Assembly (NCBI GenBank): GCA_015654475.1
Contig: JAATGV010000008.1
Coordinates: forward strand, 1 to 64,000
DNA: 64,000 nucleotides
From: Actinomycetales bacterium
GTDB lineage: Bacteria > Actinomycetota > Actinomycetes > Actinomycetales > Microbacteriaceae
Direction of reading: 5' to 3'
In this document: positions 37,087 to 46,699 of the stretch, piece by piece
Layout of the letters: every line of letters starts with the position of its first letter
Position numbering within the stretch: position 1 is the stretch's first letter
Made by a program: the position numbers and the translations under genes
Notes under the pieces: model-generated
Told to the model about the DNA's origin: nothing
Database searches by the model: none
Seen by the model: only the letters and a program-made list of their open reading frames with translations

Positions 37087-39552
37087 CTATTCGATCGTTG
37101 CCGATACCTGCACAGTCGAACCGGGCGCCGCATAGGGGATCTCCCTGCCATCCACGGCCACTCCGTCGACCGTGAGCTTTGCGCGAGCGCCTTCGCGACC
37201 AGAGTTGCTGACGTGGATGATGTAGGTGGCCCCGCGAATCTGCCGGGTCACCGTGAAGTCGGCGATGTCCGGGCCAATCTGTGGGTCGATGATGAGGCTC
37301 TGGTATGACGGGCGCACACCGAGCAGGAACTGCGAGATGGCCACGAAATTCCATGCGGCCGTGCCGGTCAGCCAGGAGTTCTTCGCCTCGCCATGCCGAA
37401 TCGCCTGCTTGCCTGCGATCATCTGGGCGTATACGTATGGCTCCTGGCGGTGCACATCGGAGATCTCTTCCCGATAAGCAGGAGCGATGGTGCGGTACAG
37501 GTCGAAGGCCCGTGCACCACGACCGACGACGGCTTCGGCGATCATCACCCACGGGATGTTGTGGCAGAATATTCCGCCATTCTCCTTGTAACCGGGTGGA
37601 TAGGTCGACACCTCGCCGAGCTCGATGCGGTAGGTCGTGTAGGCCGGGTATTGCAGCACCAAACCGTGTGCAGAGCCGAGCAGTTCCTCGACCGAGTTGA
37701 GTGCGCGTACGGCGGGACTCTGTGGATCGGGTGCGCCGTCCTCCGCATTGGCCACACCGACGCCAGCCAGCACCGCAAAGCCTTGCGGCTCGATCCAGAT
37801 CCGACCTTCCGTGTCCTCATGGGTGCCCACTTTGTTGCCGTAGTAGTCATAGGCGCGCAAGAACCATTCGCCATCCCAGCCAGCGCCAAGCAAGACCTCA
37901 GACATAGTGTCCGCCGCACTTGTCGCCTCCGCACCCTGGTTCGCCTCACCATACGCGTCGGCGATCTGGGCGAACTCACGGGCCGCCAATACGAACTGCG
38001 CGGCGATGAACGTGGATTCCGCAGTACCGCCTGGGAGGTTCTCGGTGGTCTGGAAGGACTCGCCTGGTGTCGTTGAGAAACAGTTCAGGTTGAGGCAGTC
38101 GTTCCAGTCGGCGCGACCGATGAGCGGGAGCCCATGGGGGCCACGGTTGTTGAGCGTGAAGGCGAACGACCTGCGCAAGTGCTCGAAGAGTGTCTCGGCG
38201 AGCGCGTCGTTGTTGTCGAACGGCACGCGCTCATCGAGTATCGACCAGTCTCCGGTTTCCTTGAGATAGGCAGCGACGCCGAGGATAAGCCATGCTGGAT
38301 CGTCGTTGAAGCCAGATCCGAGATCGTGGTTGCCTTGTTTGGTGAGGGGTTGATATTGGTGGTACGCCGAACCGTCTGGTAGCTGGGTCGCTGCAATGTC
38401 GAGCAGGCGCTCCCTAGCGCGTTCGGGAATGAGGTGCACGAATCCGAGGATGTCTTGGTTCGAGTCGCGAAAGCCCATGCCGCGCCCGATGCCGGTCTCG
38501 AAATACGATGCCGAGCGTGACATGTTGAACGTGACCATGCACTGATATTGGTTCCACAGGTTCACCATGCGGTTGAGCTTGGGATCTGGTGAATCGAGTG
38601 TGTAGCTGCCGAGCAGCTTTTGCCAGTACTCGTTGAGCGCAGCGAATGCCGCGTTCGACTGCTCCACGGTGGAGAAACGGCTTGTCAGCGCCTGTGCCTT
38701 CTCCTTGTTGAGGGCTTGGTGCGCGTCATCCGTCCATTTTGCGTCGTCGTCGTTTTCGACGTAGCCGAGCACGAAGATGAGCTCGCGCGATTCGCCTGGC
38801 TCGAGTTCGATGTTGAGCTGGTGTGACGCGATGGGGTACCAGCCGGATGCGATCGAGTTGGTGGCCTGCCCAGCGTGCGGCACCAACGCGTCGTTGAGTC
38901 CAGCGTATGCCCCAAGGAAGCTGTCGCGGTCGGTGTCGAACCCGTCGATGGGGGAGTTGACCGAGTAGATCGCGTAGTGGTTGCGGCGCTCGCGGTATTC
39001 GGTCTTGTGGTAGATCGTCGAGCCATCGACTTCGACTTCGGCGAGTGACAGGTTTCGCTGGTAATTGGTCTGGTCGTCTTCGGCGTTCCAGAGGCAGAAT
39101 TCGAGGTAGGAGAAGAGCCGAATGGATTTTGGCGCGTCGGTGGTGTTGGTGAGAGTGACGTGATGGATTTCGGCGGTCTCGCCCACGGGAACATAGTGCA
39201 ATGTCGATGCACGTAATCCGTTGCGCTCGCCGGTGATTCGGGTGTAACCGAGGCCGTGCCGGGTTTCGAAGAAGTCGAGGTCCTTCTTTGTGGGCATCCA
39301 CGTGTTTGTCCAGACATCGCCGCCATCGTTGATGAAGAAGTAGCGGCCTCCTGAGTCTGCCGGGATGGAGTTGTACCGATACCGGGTCAGCCGACGCATC
39401 TTGGCGTCGCGGTAGAAGCTGTATCCTCCGCCCATATGGGAGATCAGCGAGAAGAACTCTTCGGTGCCCAGATAGTTGATCCAAGGTGACGGAGTCTGCG
39501 GTGTGGTGATGACATATTCGCGGGATTCGTCGTCGAAGTGTCCGTATTGCAT
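37087..39552 (-). CDS. Cellobiose phosphorylase-type GH94 enzyme
   Basis: 821 aa, the family's usual length. Segments match GH94 cellobiose phosphorylase: [24 protein letters not shown] and the catalytic region [12 protein letters not shown], where the Asp at about 485 (WND) corresponds to the general acid; [16 protein letters not shown] binds substrate and phosphate. It splits cellobiose with phosphate to glucose 1-phosphate and glucose in the cytosol, without a signal peptide. Exact substrate (cellobiose, cellodextrin, or another disaccharide) is not proven. A GAGAGCGCTCTC palindrome sits 37 bp upstream of the ATG; a LacI gene is divergent, making a regulated pair. Confidence 0.92.
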   Translation of the reverse strand: MQYGHFDDESREYVITTPQTPSPWINYLGTEEFFSLISHMGGGYSFYRDAKMRRLTRYRYNSIPADSGGRYFFINDGGDVWTNTWMPTKKDLDFFETRHGLGYTRITGERNGLRASTLHYVPVGETAEIHHVTLTNTTDAPKSIRLFSYLEFCLWNAEDDQTNYQRNLSLAEVEVDGSTIYHKTEYRERRNHYAIYSVNSPIDGFDTDRDSFLGAYAGLNDALVPHAGQATNSIASGWYPIASHQLNIELEPGESRELIFVLGYVENDDDAKWTDDAHQALNKEKAQALTSRFSTVEQSNAAFAALNEYWQKLLGSYTLDSPDPKLNRMVNLWNQYQCMVTFNMSRSASYFETGIGRGMGFRDSNQDILGFVHLIPERARERLLDIAATQLPDGSAYHQYQPLTKQGNHDLGSGFNDDPAWLILGVAAYLKETGDWSILDERVPFDNNDALAETLFEHLRRSFAFTLNNRGPHGLPLIGRADWNDCLNLNCFSTTPGESFQTTENLPGGTAESTFIAAQFVLAAREFAQIADAYGEANQGAEATSAADTMSEVLLGAGWDGEWFLRAYDYYGNKVGTHEDTEGRIWIEPQGFAVLAGVGVANAEDGAPDPQSPAVRALNSVEELLGSAHGLVLQYPAYTTYRIELGEVSTYPPGYKENGGIFCHNIPWVMIAEAVVGRGARAFDLYRTIAPAYREEISDVHRQEPYVYAQMIAGKQAIRHGEAKNSWLTGTAAWNFVAISQFLLGVRPSYQSLIIDPQIGPDIADFTVTRQIRGATYIIHVSNSGREGARAKLTVDGVAVDGREIPYAAPGSTVQVSATIE

Positions 39553-39936
39553 GTTTGTGGGGCCTTTCGTCGCACCATCGAGACGGGCGAGAGCGCTCTC
39601 TCGCGGTCGCGAAGACTATACCAAATGTTCCCGATTGCTGGGTGTCGCTTGTCGTCCGAACCATACTCTTGCCGCCCGGTTCGTGGATTCGTTGTTGAGT
39701 TTGCAGCAATTCATCTGTGGGGTGCGAGACGAGTGTGGCGAGGTCCGCAACGCTCCATGGTGGCGAGTTCTCCAAGTTGTGAGTGTCTCTCTCACCTTCT
39801 CTTGTTTCTTGGGTGGATCTTGGCCACGCTTCCCGCCCACGTCGAGCAAATTCTCTTGCTTTTCGGCCATAATGTCTTGGAGCTGTTTAATTGAGTTGAC
39901 ATGGATGTTCGCTCTTCGGCGGTGAGGAGGCTCCAG
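39553..39936. promoter_or_regulatory. Divergent control region with a LacI-type operator
   Basis: 384 bp between the GH94 and LacI starts. GAGAGCGCTCTC (39589-39600) is a perfect 12-bp palindrome whose core GAGCGCTC matches the known CebR operator, so it is a candidate site for the adjacent LacI protein in the GH94 leader. I see no second copy near lacI. GTGAG...CTCAC (39780-39796) is a weaker inverted repeat. No clear promoter boxes were identified. Confidence 0.6.
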
Positions 39937-40962
39937 ATGCGTACCGGCAATCCGACTCTTGAGGCGGTTGCTCGAGAGGCGCAGGTGTCGCGGGCCACGG
40001 TCTCGCGGGTGGTGAACGGCTCTACGACGGTTGACCCGAAGCTTGTTGAACGGGTGCGCGCTGTCGTTGAACGCATGCACTACATCCCGAATCGCGCAGC
40101 CCGATCGTTGGCGGGCAGGATGAGCGGTTCGGTGGCATTGTTGGTGCCCGAGGATTTGTCGCGGTTTTTTGCTGACCCGTTTTTCGCCGCTATTCTGCAC
40201 GGCATCACCCAACGGGTAGATGCCGAAGGCTATGTGCTGAATTTGCTCGTCTCGTCTGGCTCGGGTGCGGGTTCTGGCGGTGGCACGATCGCCAAGACGG
40301 CGAGCTATCTCGGCGCGGGCAACGTGGACGGTGTTGTTGTGGTTTCGCACCATGCGGGCGATGCGGGCGTGGAGGAACTGGCAAAGCTCGTTCCTGCGGT
40401 TTTCGGCGGTCGCCCGAGCAAGGTGTATCCGGGACAGACTCATTACGTTGATGTTGACAACGTCGCGGGGGCACGCGTCGCGACGCGACGTCTTGTCGAG
40501 ATTGGTCGACGGCGCATCGCGATGATTACCGGGCCGTTGACGATGGCGGCGGGCGCTGACCGGAGGGATGGCTTCTTGGCTGAGATGGCGGCGTCTGGGC
40601 TTGAACCGGTTGCGATAGCCATTGGTGACTTCACTGCAGCAAGTGGTGCGTCGGCGATGAGCGAAATTCTGGCGACCGGCCTGAAGTTCGACGGCATTTT
40701 CATTGCGTCGGACTTGATGGCATTGGGTGCGGTGAATGTGCTCAAGAGCAAGGGGTTGCGCATCCCTGAGGATGTTGCGGTGGTCGGATTCGACGATTCG
40801 CCTGCAGCCGTGCAGGGCGAGGTTCAGTTGACCACCATTCGTCAGCCGTCAATCAGGTTGGGCTGGATGATGGCCGACGTGTTGTTCTCTCTTCTTGCGG
40901 GCAATGAGCAGCCTGAAGTGCAATACATGGATACGGAACTGGTGATCAGGCAGTCGGCGTAG
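39937..40962 (+). CDS. LacI-family transcriptional regulator (CebR-like)
   Basis: 341 aa from ATG 39937, chosen for GGTGAGGAGG six bases upstream; the in-frame ATG at 39901 has none. Residues 5-50 are the LacI HTH: TLEAVAREAQVSRATVSRVVNG with the hinge helix YIPNRAARSLAGR. A periplasmic-binding-like effector domain follows (SVALLVPED, FDGIFIASDLMALGAVNVLK, VVGFDDSPAAV). It probably represses the divergent GH94 gene and is relieved by the disaccharide or a breakdown product; this is inference from neighbourhood and the palindrome. Confidence 0.9.
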   Translation: MRTGNPTLEAVAREAQVSRATVSRVVNGSTTVDPKLVERVRAVVERMHYIPNRAARSLAGRMSGSVALLVPEDLSRFFADPFFAAILHGITQRVDAEGYVLNLLVSSGSGAGSGGGTIAKTASYLGAGNVDGVVVVSHHAGDAGVEELAKLVPAVFGGRPSKVYPGQTHYVDVDNVAGARVATRRLVEIGRRRIAMITGPLTMAAGADRRDGFLAEMAASGLEPVAIAIGDFTAASGASAMSEILATGLKFDGIFIASDLMALGAVNVLKSKGLRIPEDVAVVGFDDSPAAVQGEVQLTTIRQPSIRLGWMMADVLFSLLAGNEQPEVQYMDTELVIRQSA

Positions 40963-41050
40963 CCTTCCTCTCCGATTCATGGCATGGAATCTACCGGTTT
41001 GTTGTTGTACTCTTTAGTGCCGACTTGTTCGGTGTTTGACAACTCAACAT

Positions 41051-41420
41051 GGGGACGATCGGTTTCGACACTGTCTTTTTGAGTGTGGGAAGCGGGCCGA
41101 GGAGGCGTGGGTTATCTCGTTAACGATCTCACGCAACTTATAGGTGCAAACACAAAGCGCACCGACTTCGCCCTCGCTGCTTAAGCGAGCTTCGAAGTCC
41201 GTCGAACTAGGGGTGCTTCTGCCCTAGTCTTCGGCGTCATTTAAGAAGCTGGCTGCTGCATTGCGCCGAAGGATGCAGCGGGACTTTTCACTTCGACTGG
41301 GCTTGTTGACCTAGGTGCCTGTAACAAAGGTCAGAGCCAAGTAGAACGTTTCAACAGGCTACGCCCGTAGAAGACACATGACATGAGCAGTGGACCCGGG
41401 TTCGATTCCCGGCGTCTCCA
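41051..41420 (+). ncRNA. ssrA: tmRNA
   Basis: 370 nt. The 5' end GGGGACG pairs with CGTCTCC near the 3' end to make the tRNA-like acceptor stem (one G-U), and GGTTTCGACA and GGTTCGATTCCC are the D- and T-arm hallmarks. The tag reading frame begins at 41147 (resume codon GCA) and ends at TAA 41182-41184, encoding ANTKRTDFALAA. CCA is not encoded. It tags stalled peptides with SmpB. tmRNA 3' ends are common integration sites, and foreign-looking DNA starts directly after it. Confidence 0.96.
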
Positions 41421-42023
41421 CAAACACGAAAGTGCTGACGGGAGTGCTACCGCGGCCACATGGCCTCGGTGCGCTTCCGTCTCTGTAAATGAGCACTTCA
41501 CGAAGTGGGCAAGGTGGATGCAAGCCCGCAACAAATGCGTGAAGGGCATTAAATGTTTCGGGTGGCTTTTCCGCCGGTGACCGGATTCTCCATGCCGGCT
41601 ACCATCCACGTTCGCTTTTCCAGGGACAAGACTGCTGTGAAGAATTTGGTTTGGTGCGACTGCGGTGACCAATGGGGGGAGGATCACTTCGTGGCTGTGA
41701 CCGCACAGGCACCCAATGTGTTCGTCGGGTTTTCCGACGCGGAGTGAGATCTCGGGCGAACAGGATCCCGTAGCCGGGCTGGTGTTCGATGCTGTCGATC
41801 GCTGTTCCTCTGAGTGCGCGATGTCCTTCTTGGACGTGTGTGCCCTGGATGAGGGTGCCTGCCTCCACCAGCTCCATGGTTTCCTTCCGCTTGAGGTTCC
41901 GTCGTGGCGGCAACCATCTCTTAGACCAGTTACAGGCCAATAGCGGCCACAGATCGGGCAGCGGTTGTCATTCTTGGTGCTTGGTGACAATCCGTGTCCT
42001 ATCTGGTCGGTAGAGTTCTGTGC
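41421..42023. other. Non-core region after tmRNA with weak small reading frames
   Basis: No convincing integrase. A minus frame 41599-41877 (92 aa, MELVEAGTLIQG start) has AAGGA before its ATG but ends in a basic non-conserved tail. A plus frame 41592-41747 (CDCGDQWGED) and a minus frame starting at 41990 with a zinc-ribbon-like RCPICGRYW overlap it. They may be fragments of phage genes; I cannot decide which frame was coding. No second copy of the tmRNA 3' end was seen in this stretch. Confidence 0.35.
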
Positions 42024-42527
42024 ATGGGGCAGATCGGGTTATGGATTGTCGCCGCGGGTCCGTGGATCTTGGCGGCAGTTCCGATCATCATCTCGGTGGC
42101 GGGCGTCATCGTCGCAATTCGCGCAAACAGGCTCTCTCATCTCATTGACGATCGATCAACTGAACGCAACGATGTGAGTTGGGAGTTGGTGTCGCCGAAA
42201 ATCTCGGAGGTGTCCGACACGTTCTCGATCAAAAACACGGGGATCGACGCAGCGGTGAACGTAGACATGGTTCTGCGCATTGATGGGACCCAGCACACGG
42301 AACATGCAGACCGTGTCGGCCCGAACGACTCCGTATCTTTCCGCACGACCGCATTGGAAGATGCGAAGCGAGAAGCCAAGAAAGACGCAGCACGGAATGC
42401 GCATACGTACGTCATGGGCAATGTGGCCGGCCTTTTCACATGGGAGGACGCTTACGAGGCTGTGGATGTTACCGGTCGAATCTATTGGCGGACGCCCCTT
42501 GGAACTCTACGTTCGGTCGAATTCTAG
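42024..42527 (+). CDS. Hypothetical protein with one N-terminal membrane segment
   Basis: 167 aa from ATG 42024; a GTG at 41994 is in frame. A membrane helix at about 6-32 (WIVAAGPWILAAVPIIISVAG) is followed by a soluble domain (NDVSWELVSPKISEVSDTFSIKNTGIDAA), a beta-sandwich-like pattern, then an Ala/Lys helix. No family recognised. It runs convergently into the terminase large-subunit remnant, stops overlapping by 4 bp (CTAG). Location suggests part of the integrated element. Confidence 0.6.
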   Translation: MGQIGLWIVAAGPWILAAVPIIISVAGVIVAIRANRLSHLIDDRSTERNDVSWELVSPKISEVSDTFSIKNTGIDAAVNVDMVLRIDGTQHTEHADRVGPNDSVSFRTTALEDAKREAKKDAARNAHTYVMGNVAGLFTWEDAYEAVDVTGRIYWRTPLGTLRSVEF

Positions 42528-43858
42528 GCTGTGAGTTTCTTTCGCCATAGGTCTTCGGTTGTGGCGATGGTGTATCGTCCGGCGTCTAATGAGTCGTCGT
42601 TGACTTTGACGGGTTCTTCTCGACCGTGGAGGAGCGCTTTGGGGGTTCCAGGCGTAGCCGGGTGCTTCTTGGATGAAGCCTTCGCATCGGTCTGTGACTT
42701 GCAGGTTTCCCTCGGCGAGTAGGGAGGCCATCATGGAGACGCCGAAGCCGACGTTTTTGACGGCGAGGTGTGTGGTCTCGCCTCTCAATTCGATTTCACG
42801 GGCGAAGTGTGTGACGGCGGAGTCGACGATCTTGAAGCGTGGTTTCAAGGCCAGCCCGATGTTGTTTTCTGGCAGGTGTGGTTTGTCCAGCCAGTCGAGC
42901 AACAGTTCGGCTTGTGTGGGCGGTGCTAGTGTTCCGGTGCCCTCTTGCCTGCCGACATACCGCCATTCGTCAATCAGAATCAGGCGGTGTTTGTACCCGT
43001 CGGCTTTGGTGCCTTTGGTGAGTCCAAGGAGTAGGGCGGCGGATGGGTGGACGGTGCCGTAGTCGATTCCCACGCCGAACAGTTCCGAAATGTTGGGGGT
43101 TTCTTCCGATGGGATCACATGCTTTGCGGGGTCCCACATGTCGAAGATTGCGCCCTCGGCGGCAACCCACGCACCCTCAATGAACCGCTTGTACCAAAGG
43201 CCCGTGTATTGGGCTCGGTACTGTGCTTTCTTCGCTTCGGACAGGATCGGGTTGTCGTCCATGGTGAAGTGCCAGCGACGCCAGCCCTCCAACTTGCGCA
43301 GTCGATCCAAGAAGTCTGTCTTGAACCAGTGGGCGGGCGAATCAGGGTTCGTTGTTCCGAATAGTCTTGATTCGTCCAAGGACATGCGACCGAGGAGTTG
43401 TTTGTAAGCGTCCTCGGGAAGGACCGTGATCTCATCCACATAGGCGAGGAGCACGGTCATGCCCCGGATCTTCGACTCGGCGCGGGCATCATTCATGCCG
43501 ATAACATGGATTTCACGACCGAAGATGTATGCCGTCGGGGCGTTCTCCCGGTACTTCACAAACGGTTTGAACACTTGCAACCCTGCGGAGTCTTCAATGG
43601 TCATAAAGAGTTGCGGTAAATGGAACCAAGGTTGGGGCCCACAATCACAATCCGGCCAGTATGTGGAGCGTCAGAGATCGCCAACAGGAACGCCAACACT
43701 GAAGTGTAGGTTTTGCCTGACCGGATCGAGCCTTCCCACACGCAATGCGTCCCGAACTGAGACGATACTAAGGACCGCGCCTGGTTACGAGACAGACTCT
43801 TCTGCGCTACCGGTGTTGCTATCAACGAACTCGTCGCCATAACCATCATCACCGCCAA
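42524..43858 (-). pseudogene. Phage terminase large subunit, two frameshifts
   Basis: The N-terminal fragment (43601-43858) has Walker A WEGSIRSGKTYTSVLA; the next frame (from 43604) carries the ATPase Walker B VLLAYVDEIT, the coupling motif GTTNPDSPAHW and nuclease-domain GIDYGTVHPSA. A shift at about 43601-43607 separates them (one T too few near CTTT). A second shift lies in the G5 run at 42641-42645: with one base removed the frame continues PKALLHGREEPVKVNDDSLDA to a TAG at 42524, the normal terminase end. As written the protein would be split and mis-ended, so it is probably non-functional. Confidence 0.85.
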
Positions 43859-44264
43859 CCAACAGTTCAGACTTCAACGCCGTCAACTGTTCAAGCACCG
43901 CGGCTGATTGATCTTCTTGGCCATTGCCGTCATACAAACCAGCAAGCTTCGCGCGCATATCCATCGCCTTGAACACCACATTCGCGGCCTGGGCATCCCC
44001 ATTGCGGGCGGCAGCCCAATGGCCCAACTGAAGAACATCGAGGCGTTCCAACTCTTGTACAAGTAACTGCTTCGCTTCTTGACGGGGGATTGCGGCAAGT
44101 TCTTGTTCAACCGCTTTGTATGCGGAAGCCTGATTCTTCCAGCCGACTTCCTCGGCGATGTCGCGGTAGTTCATGCCGGCGAGTCGAAGTTCGAGGGCCA
44201 GTTTGCGCTTTTCAGCGGCTTCTGCGAGCCTCTTGGTCGACTGGTGTCGAGTTTGTTTCGGCAT
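43785..44264 (-). CDS. Terminase small subunit-like HTH protein
   Basis: 159 aa from ATG 44264 with GGAG seven bases upstream. Basic N-terminus (MPKQTRHQSTKRLAE), then a helix-turn-helix LALELRLAGMNYRDIAEEVGWKNQASAY and a coiled-coil helix, the usual layout of small terminase subunits that recognise packaging sites. It overlaps the terminase large gene start. The acidic tail is open without damage. Packaging genes alone do not make a phage, so this looks like a remnant. Confidence 0.75.
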   Translation of the reverse strand: MPKQTRHQSTKRLAEAAEKRKLALELRLAGMNYRDIAEEVGWKNQASAYKAVEQELAAIPRQEAKQLLVQELERLDVLQLGHWAAARNGDAQAANVVFKAMDMRAKLAGLYDGNGQEDQSAAVLEQLTALKSELLVGGDDGYGDEFVDSNTGSAEESVS

Positions 44265-44462
44265 GATGTTGCTCCATTCGCCCGTCGCCTGTACGGGTTC
44301 AAGAAGGTGGGGGACGGCTACCTGTTACGCCTGATGTGAACTGTGAACCATGCGTTGGGGCCCTGAATGATCTGACTGAATGAGCGTCTAACGTTCTGCG
44401 ATTCCTGTGTAGGTATATCTAGAGAAAGCGCACCTGTCGGTGGGGTGGAACATAATGAAGCA

Positions 44463-45182
44463 ATGACCTTTGATGATGGCCTCACTACTGCGCAAGGCAT
44501 CCTGCTTAATCAAGAATCGGACTCCGCCAAGCATCTGCTTGCCTATGGTCTTCGCGCGTTGCGGAATGCCGCTTTTCATGACACCACGCGCGACCCGGTA
44601 ATGACGATGCTGTCAATTGGCTCCGAGAAACTGCTTAAGGTTTCGTTGGGACTGTTCAATGTGGCGACGGAACATGCATGGCCTTCAAAGGATGTGTTTA
44701 CCAAGGAATATCGACACGACCTAATCAAGATGGAGGGTCTGGTGCACAACGCGATTCGAGACAACATGGATCGTGCCACTCATCGCAAATATGTGGAGGA
44801 TCTTCTGACGGCGGTGGAGAATGACCCCGTGTGGCCACCATTGCTGGCGTCGCTCAATCGATACGGACAGAGCGGGAGGTTCTACTATCTCGATGCCCTG
44901 GCAGAAGAGCCACAACGCGCACCTAGCCCGGAGGCGTTCTGGGACGAGGTCGATAATGTCGCCGTCAATGACCCTGAACTTAAGGCGCTATTTCAGCGGA
45001 CGAGCCAGGACTTCGGTCTGTTCGACGAGTTCAATAGGAAACTTAACTTGGTTGCGGCAGGCAGCCTTAAGCAGTGGTGGGAATTGGTTGCCATGGCGGG
45101 CAAACAGGGTGTTATGGGAGAGCGTGGCAAGGGGTGGGGGCATGCTCAAAGCGCTATTGGGCGTCAGGTTATTGGCGATTAA
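44463..45182 (+). CDS. Hypothetical protein with an Rx4H motif (possible HEPN-like RNase)
   Basis: 239 aa from ATG 44463; a GTG at 44445 is in frame. The protein is mainly helical. LLAYGLRALRNAAFHDTT places R34 and H39 in an R-x4-H pattern at the end of a helix, the HEPN nuclease signature, and EKLLKVSLGLFNVATE follows as a second helix of the expected bundle. Other residues needed for HEPN are not evident, so the call is tentative. No antitoxin (MNT-like) gene is adjacent. It is divergent from the terminase genes, within the integrated element. Confidence 0.6.
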   Translation: MTFDDGLTTAQGILLNQESDSAKHLLAYGLRALRNAAFHDTTRDPVMTMLSIGSEKLLKVSLGLFNVATEHAWPSKDVFTKEYRHDLIKMEGLVHNAIRDNMDRATHRKYVEDLLTAVENDPVWPPLLASLNRYGQSGRFYYLDALAEEPQRAPSPEAFWDEVDNVAVNDPELKALFQRTSQDFGLFDEFNRKLNLVAAGSLKQWWELVAMAGKQGVMGERGKGWGHAQSAIGRQVIGD

Positions 45183-45481
45183 TTCTCTAGGGGACTGTCG
45201 TGGGTGGTATCTGTGATCGCGTCTGTACGCATTCCGGAGCCAATCGACAATACTTGACGTGAGACAAAGGGTAAGAAGTAGTGCGACTGGCGGGAGTGAT
45301 CCGCCTACCAAGCCCAGTCGAATCCCCGTCGCATGAAGCTTGGGGTCACAGGGGGAGGTTTCGAAGGTCTTTCGGGCACCAGTGTGCCTAGAGTCGCTAC
45401 AGCCGGTTAGTCCGCCGACCGCTACGCCCACAACGACGCTGACTGGACGACGTGAGGGCGAAGAGTGGATACGATGCTCAT

Positions 45482-45799
45482 ATGGAAGATCCCAGATGCG
45501 TTGCCTGTAAGACAGAAGACTACTTGTACTTCTTTGGGTATGAAGGAGCCTGGGAGGAGGAGCGTAATCTCCGTACAAGCTTGGGGGCTCGCCCGCCGAG
45601 CTATAAGCACCACTCGCCGGTGGTCCAATGGGTTTGCATGAATTGCGGGCTACGGGGTGGAAGGGGAGTGGCTGATAGTTGGGTCTTTCCTGTTGACTCC
45701 GAGAATCCCAAAGTTAGGCCTGAGGTGCCTTTCAACCGCGGAAAAGACGGCGGCTACATTTTTCGAGCCGGAGACCCAGCGGGGCTACCGCTATATTGA
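45482..45799 (+). CDS. Zinc-ribbon hypothetical protein
   Basis: 105 aa from ATG 45482. Two CxxC pairs (CVAC near residue 6 and CMNC near 53) form a probable zinc ribbon; aromatic residues around DYLYFFGYEGAW are unusual. No function recognised. It lies alone on the plus strand between the HEPN-like gene and the SHOCT gene, and is followed by a strong hairpin. The ribosome-binding site is weak. Confidence 0.55.
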   Translation: MEDPRCVACKTEDYLYFFGYEGAWEEERNLRTSLGARPPSYKHHSPVVQWVCMNCGLRGGRGVADSWVFPVDSENPKVRPEVPFNRGKDGGYIFRAGDPAGLPLY

Positions 45800-45814
45800 G
45801 CGACGAAGAGTGAT

Positions 45815-45842
45815 GCCCGTCACCATTCCCAGGGTGACGGGC
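45815..45842 (+). terminator. Hairpin after the zinc-ribbon gene
   Basis: A perfect 10-bp GC-rich stem (45815-45824 with 45833-45842) with an 8-nt loop, 15 bases after the stop at 45799. No T-run follows. Confidence 0.6.
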
Positions 45843-46045
45843 GGGGCAGGTTCGAAGGGGAACCTGCACGATTTGGAAAATATTTGTAGCGTTGCGCAGG
45901 GTGCAAGTCTATGTATCTATAGTCGTGACTTTCGCGAATTATTGCACGCATCATGTGGGTGTGTTGCAGGATGTTCAAGAAAGGTTTAGCGCTAAGCTCA
46001 TAACTAAGTTAGCAAGTGCGTTCACATACATAGAGAGGTGCCATC

Positions 46046-46699
46046 GTGCCTACCGAAGACAACGAACCAACCGTCGGGGAAGTCATTGACAACCCAGAGA
46101 AATATCCTGAGTACTCGCGAGAGATGCGGCGAATCACAGAGAAACTCCTTTCATCCACTGGTCGCGGAAGACTTGGGTCTTCCCTTAATATAACGTCTCA
46201 GCTCCCTGATGTAAGTGCGCTGGGCACAAGTATCCACGTCCCTAAAATTGATGATCTGATGTCTTCGAGCCAGGACAAACTTAAGTCGGCTACGGAGGCC
46301 GCACAGGCTGCTGCATCCGCGGCTACTGGACTCATCACTCCGGAAATCTCGAAGATGATTGCGCAAGCGAAAGAGAACTCAAAAGTCGTCGATCAGATTC
46401 GCAAGGTGGCTATCCCGTCTGGGTTGTTCGAGGGTGCCTCGAAGGCAACTCTTGCGCGAACGTTGGGTATCACCAGCGGAAGAGTGTCGCAGATAGTGAG
46501 TGAGCCAGCAAAGAAGCACATCGCTGCGGCAAAAGAGGCCGCGCTGGAACTTGAAAAGATTGACCCCTCGGCTCTCAGAGGCCCCTCGGCAGGTATCGTC
46601 TCTGAGCTTCGTGAACTTGGCGAGATGTTTCACTCTGGCCTTTTGACTAATGAAGAATTCACCCGCGCCAAAGATCGGGTATTGAATCCAGAGAGTTAG
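46046..46699 (+). CDS. HTH and SHOCT-domain protein
   Basis: 217 aa from GTG 46046 with AGAGGTG nine bases upstream. N-terminal half is acidic then Ala/Ser-rich and helical. ATLARTLGITSGRVSQIVSEP (about 134-154) is a helix-turn-helix. The last 35 residues (IVSELRELGEMFHSGLLTNEEFTRAKDRVL) are a SHOCT domain, often found at the C-terminus of phage and membrane regulatory proteins. It is plausible as a phage repressor or immunity gene, but no target site was found. The minus HTH gene overlaps its 3' part. Confidence 0.75.
   Translation: MPTEDNEPTVGEVIDNPEKYPEYSREMRRITEKLLSSTGRGRLGSSLNITSQLPDVSALGTSIHVPKIDDLMSSSQDKLKSATEAAQAAASAATGLITPEISKMIAQAKENSKVVDQIRKVAIPSGLFEGASKATLARTLGITSGRVSQIVSEPAKKHIAAAKEAALELEKIDPSALRGPSAGIVSELRELGEMFHSGLLTNEEFTRAKDRVLNPES

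Noticed and set aside
43601-43607. Terminase large subunit as two real, translationally coupled genes (ATGA overlap)
   Set aside because: The split falls between Walker A and Walker B of one ATPase domain, and a second shift occurs near the 3' end, so decay is a better explanation.
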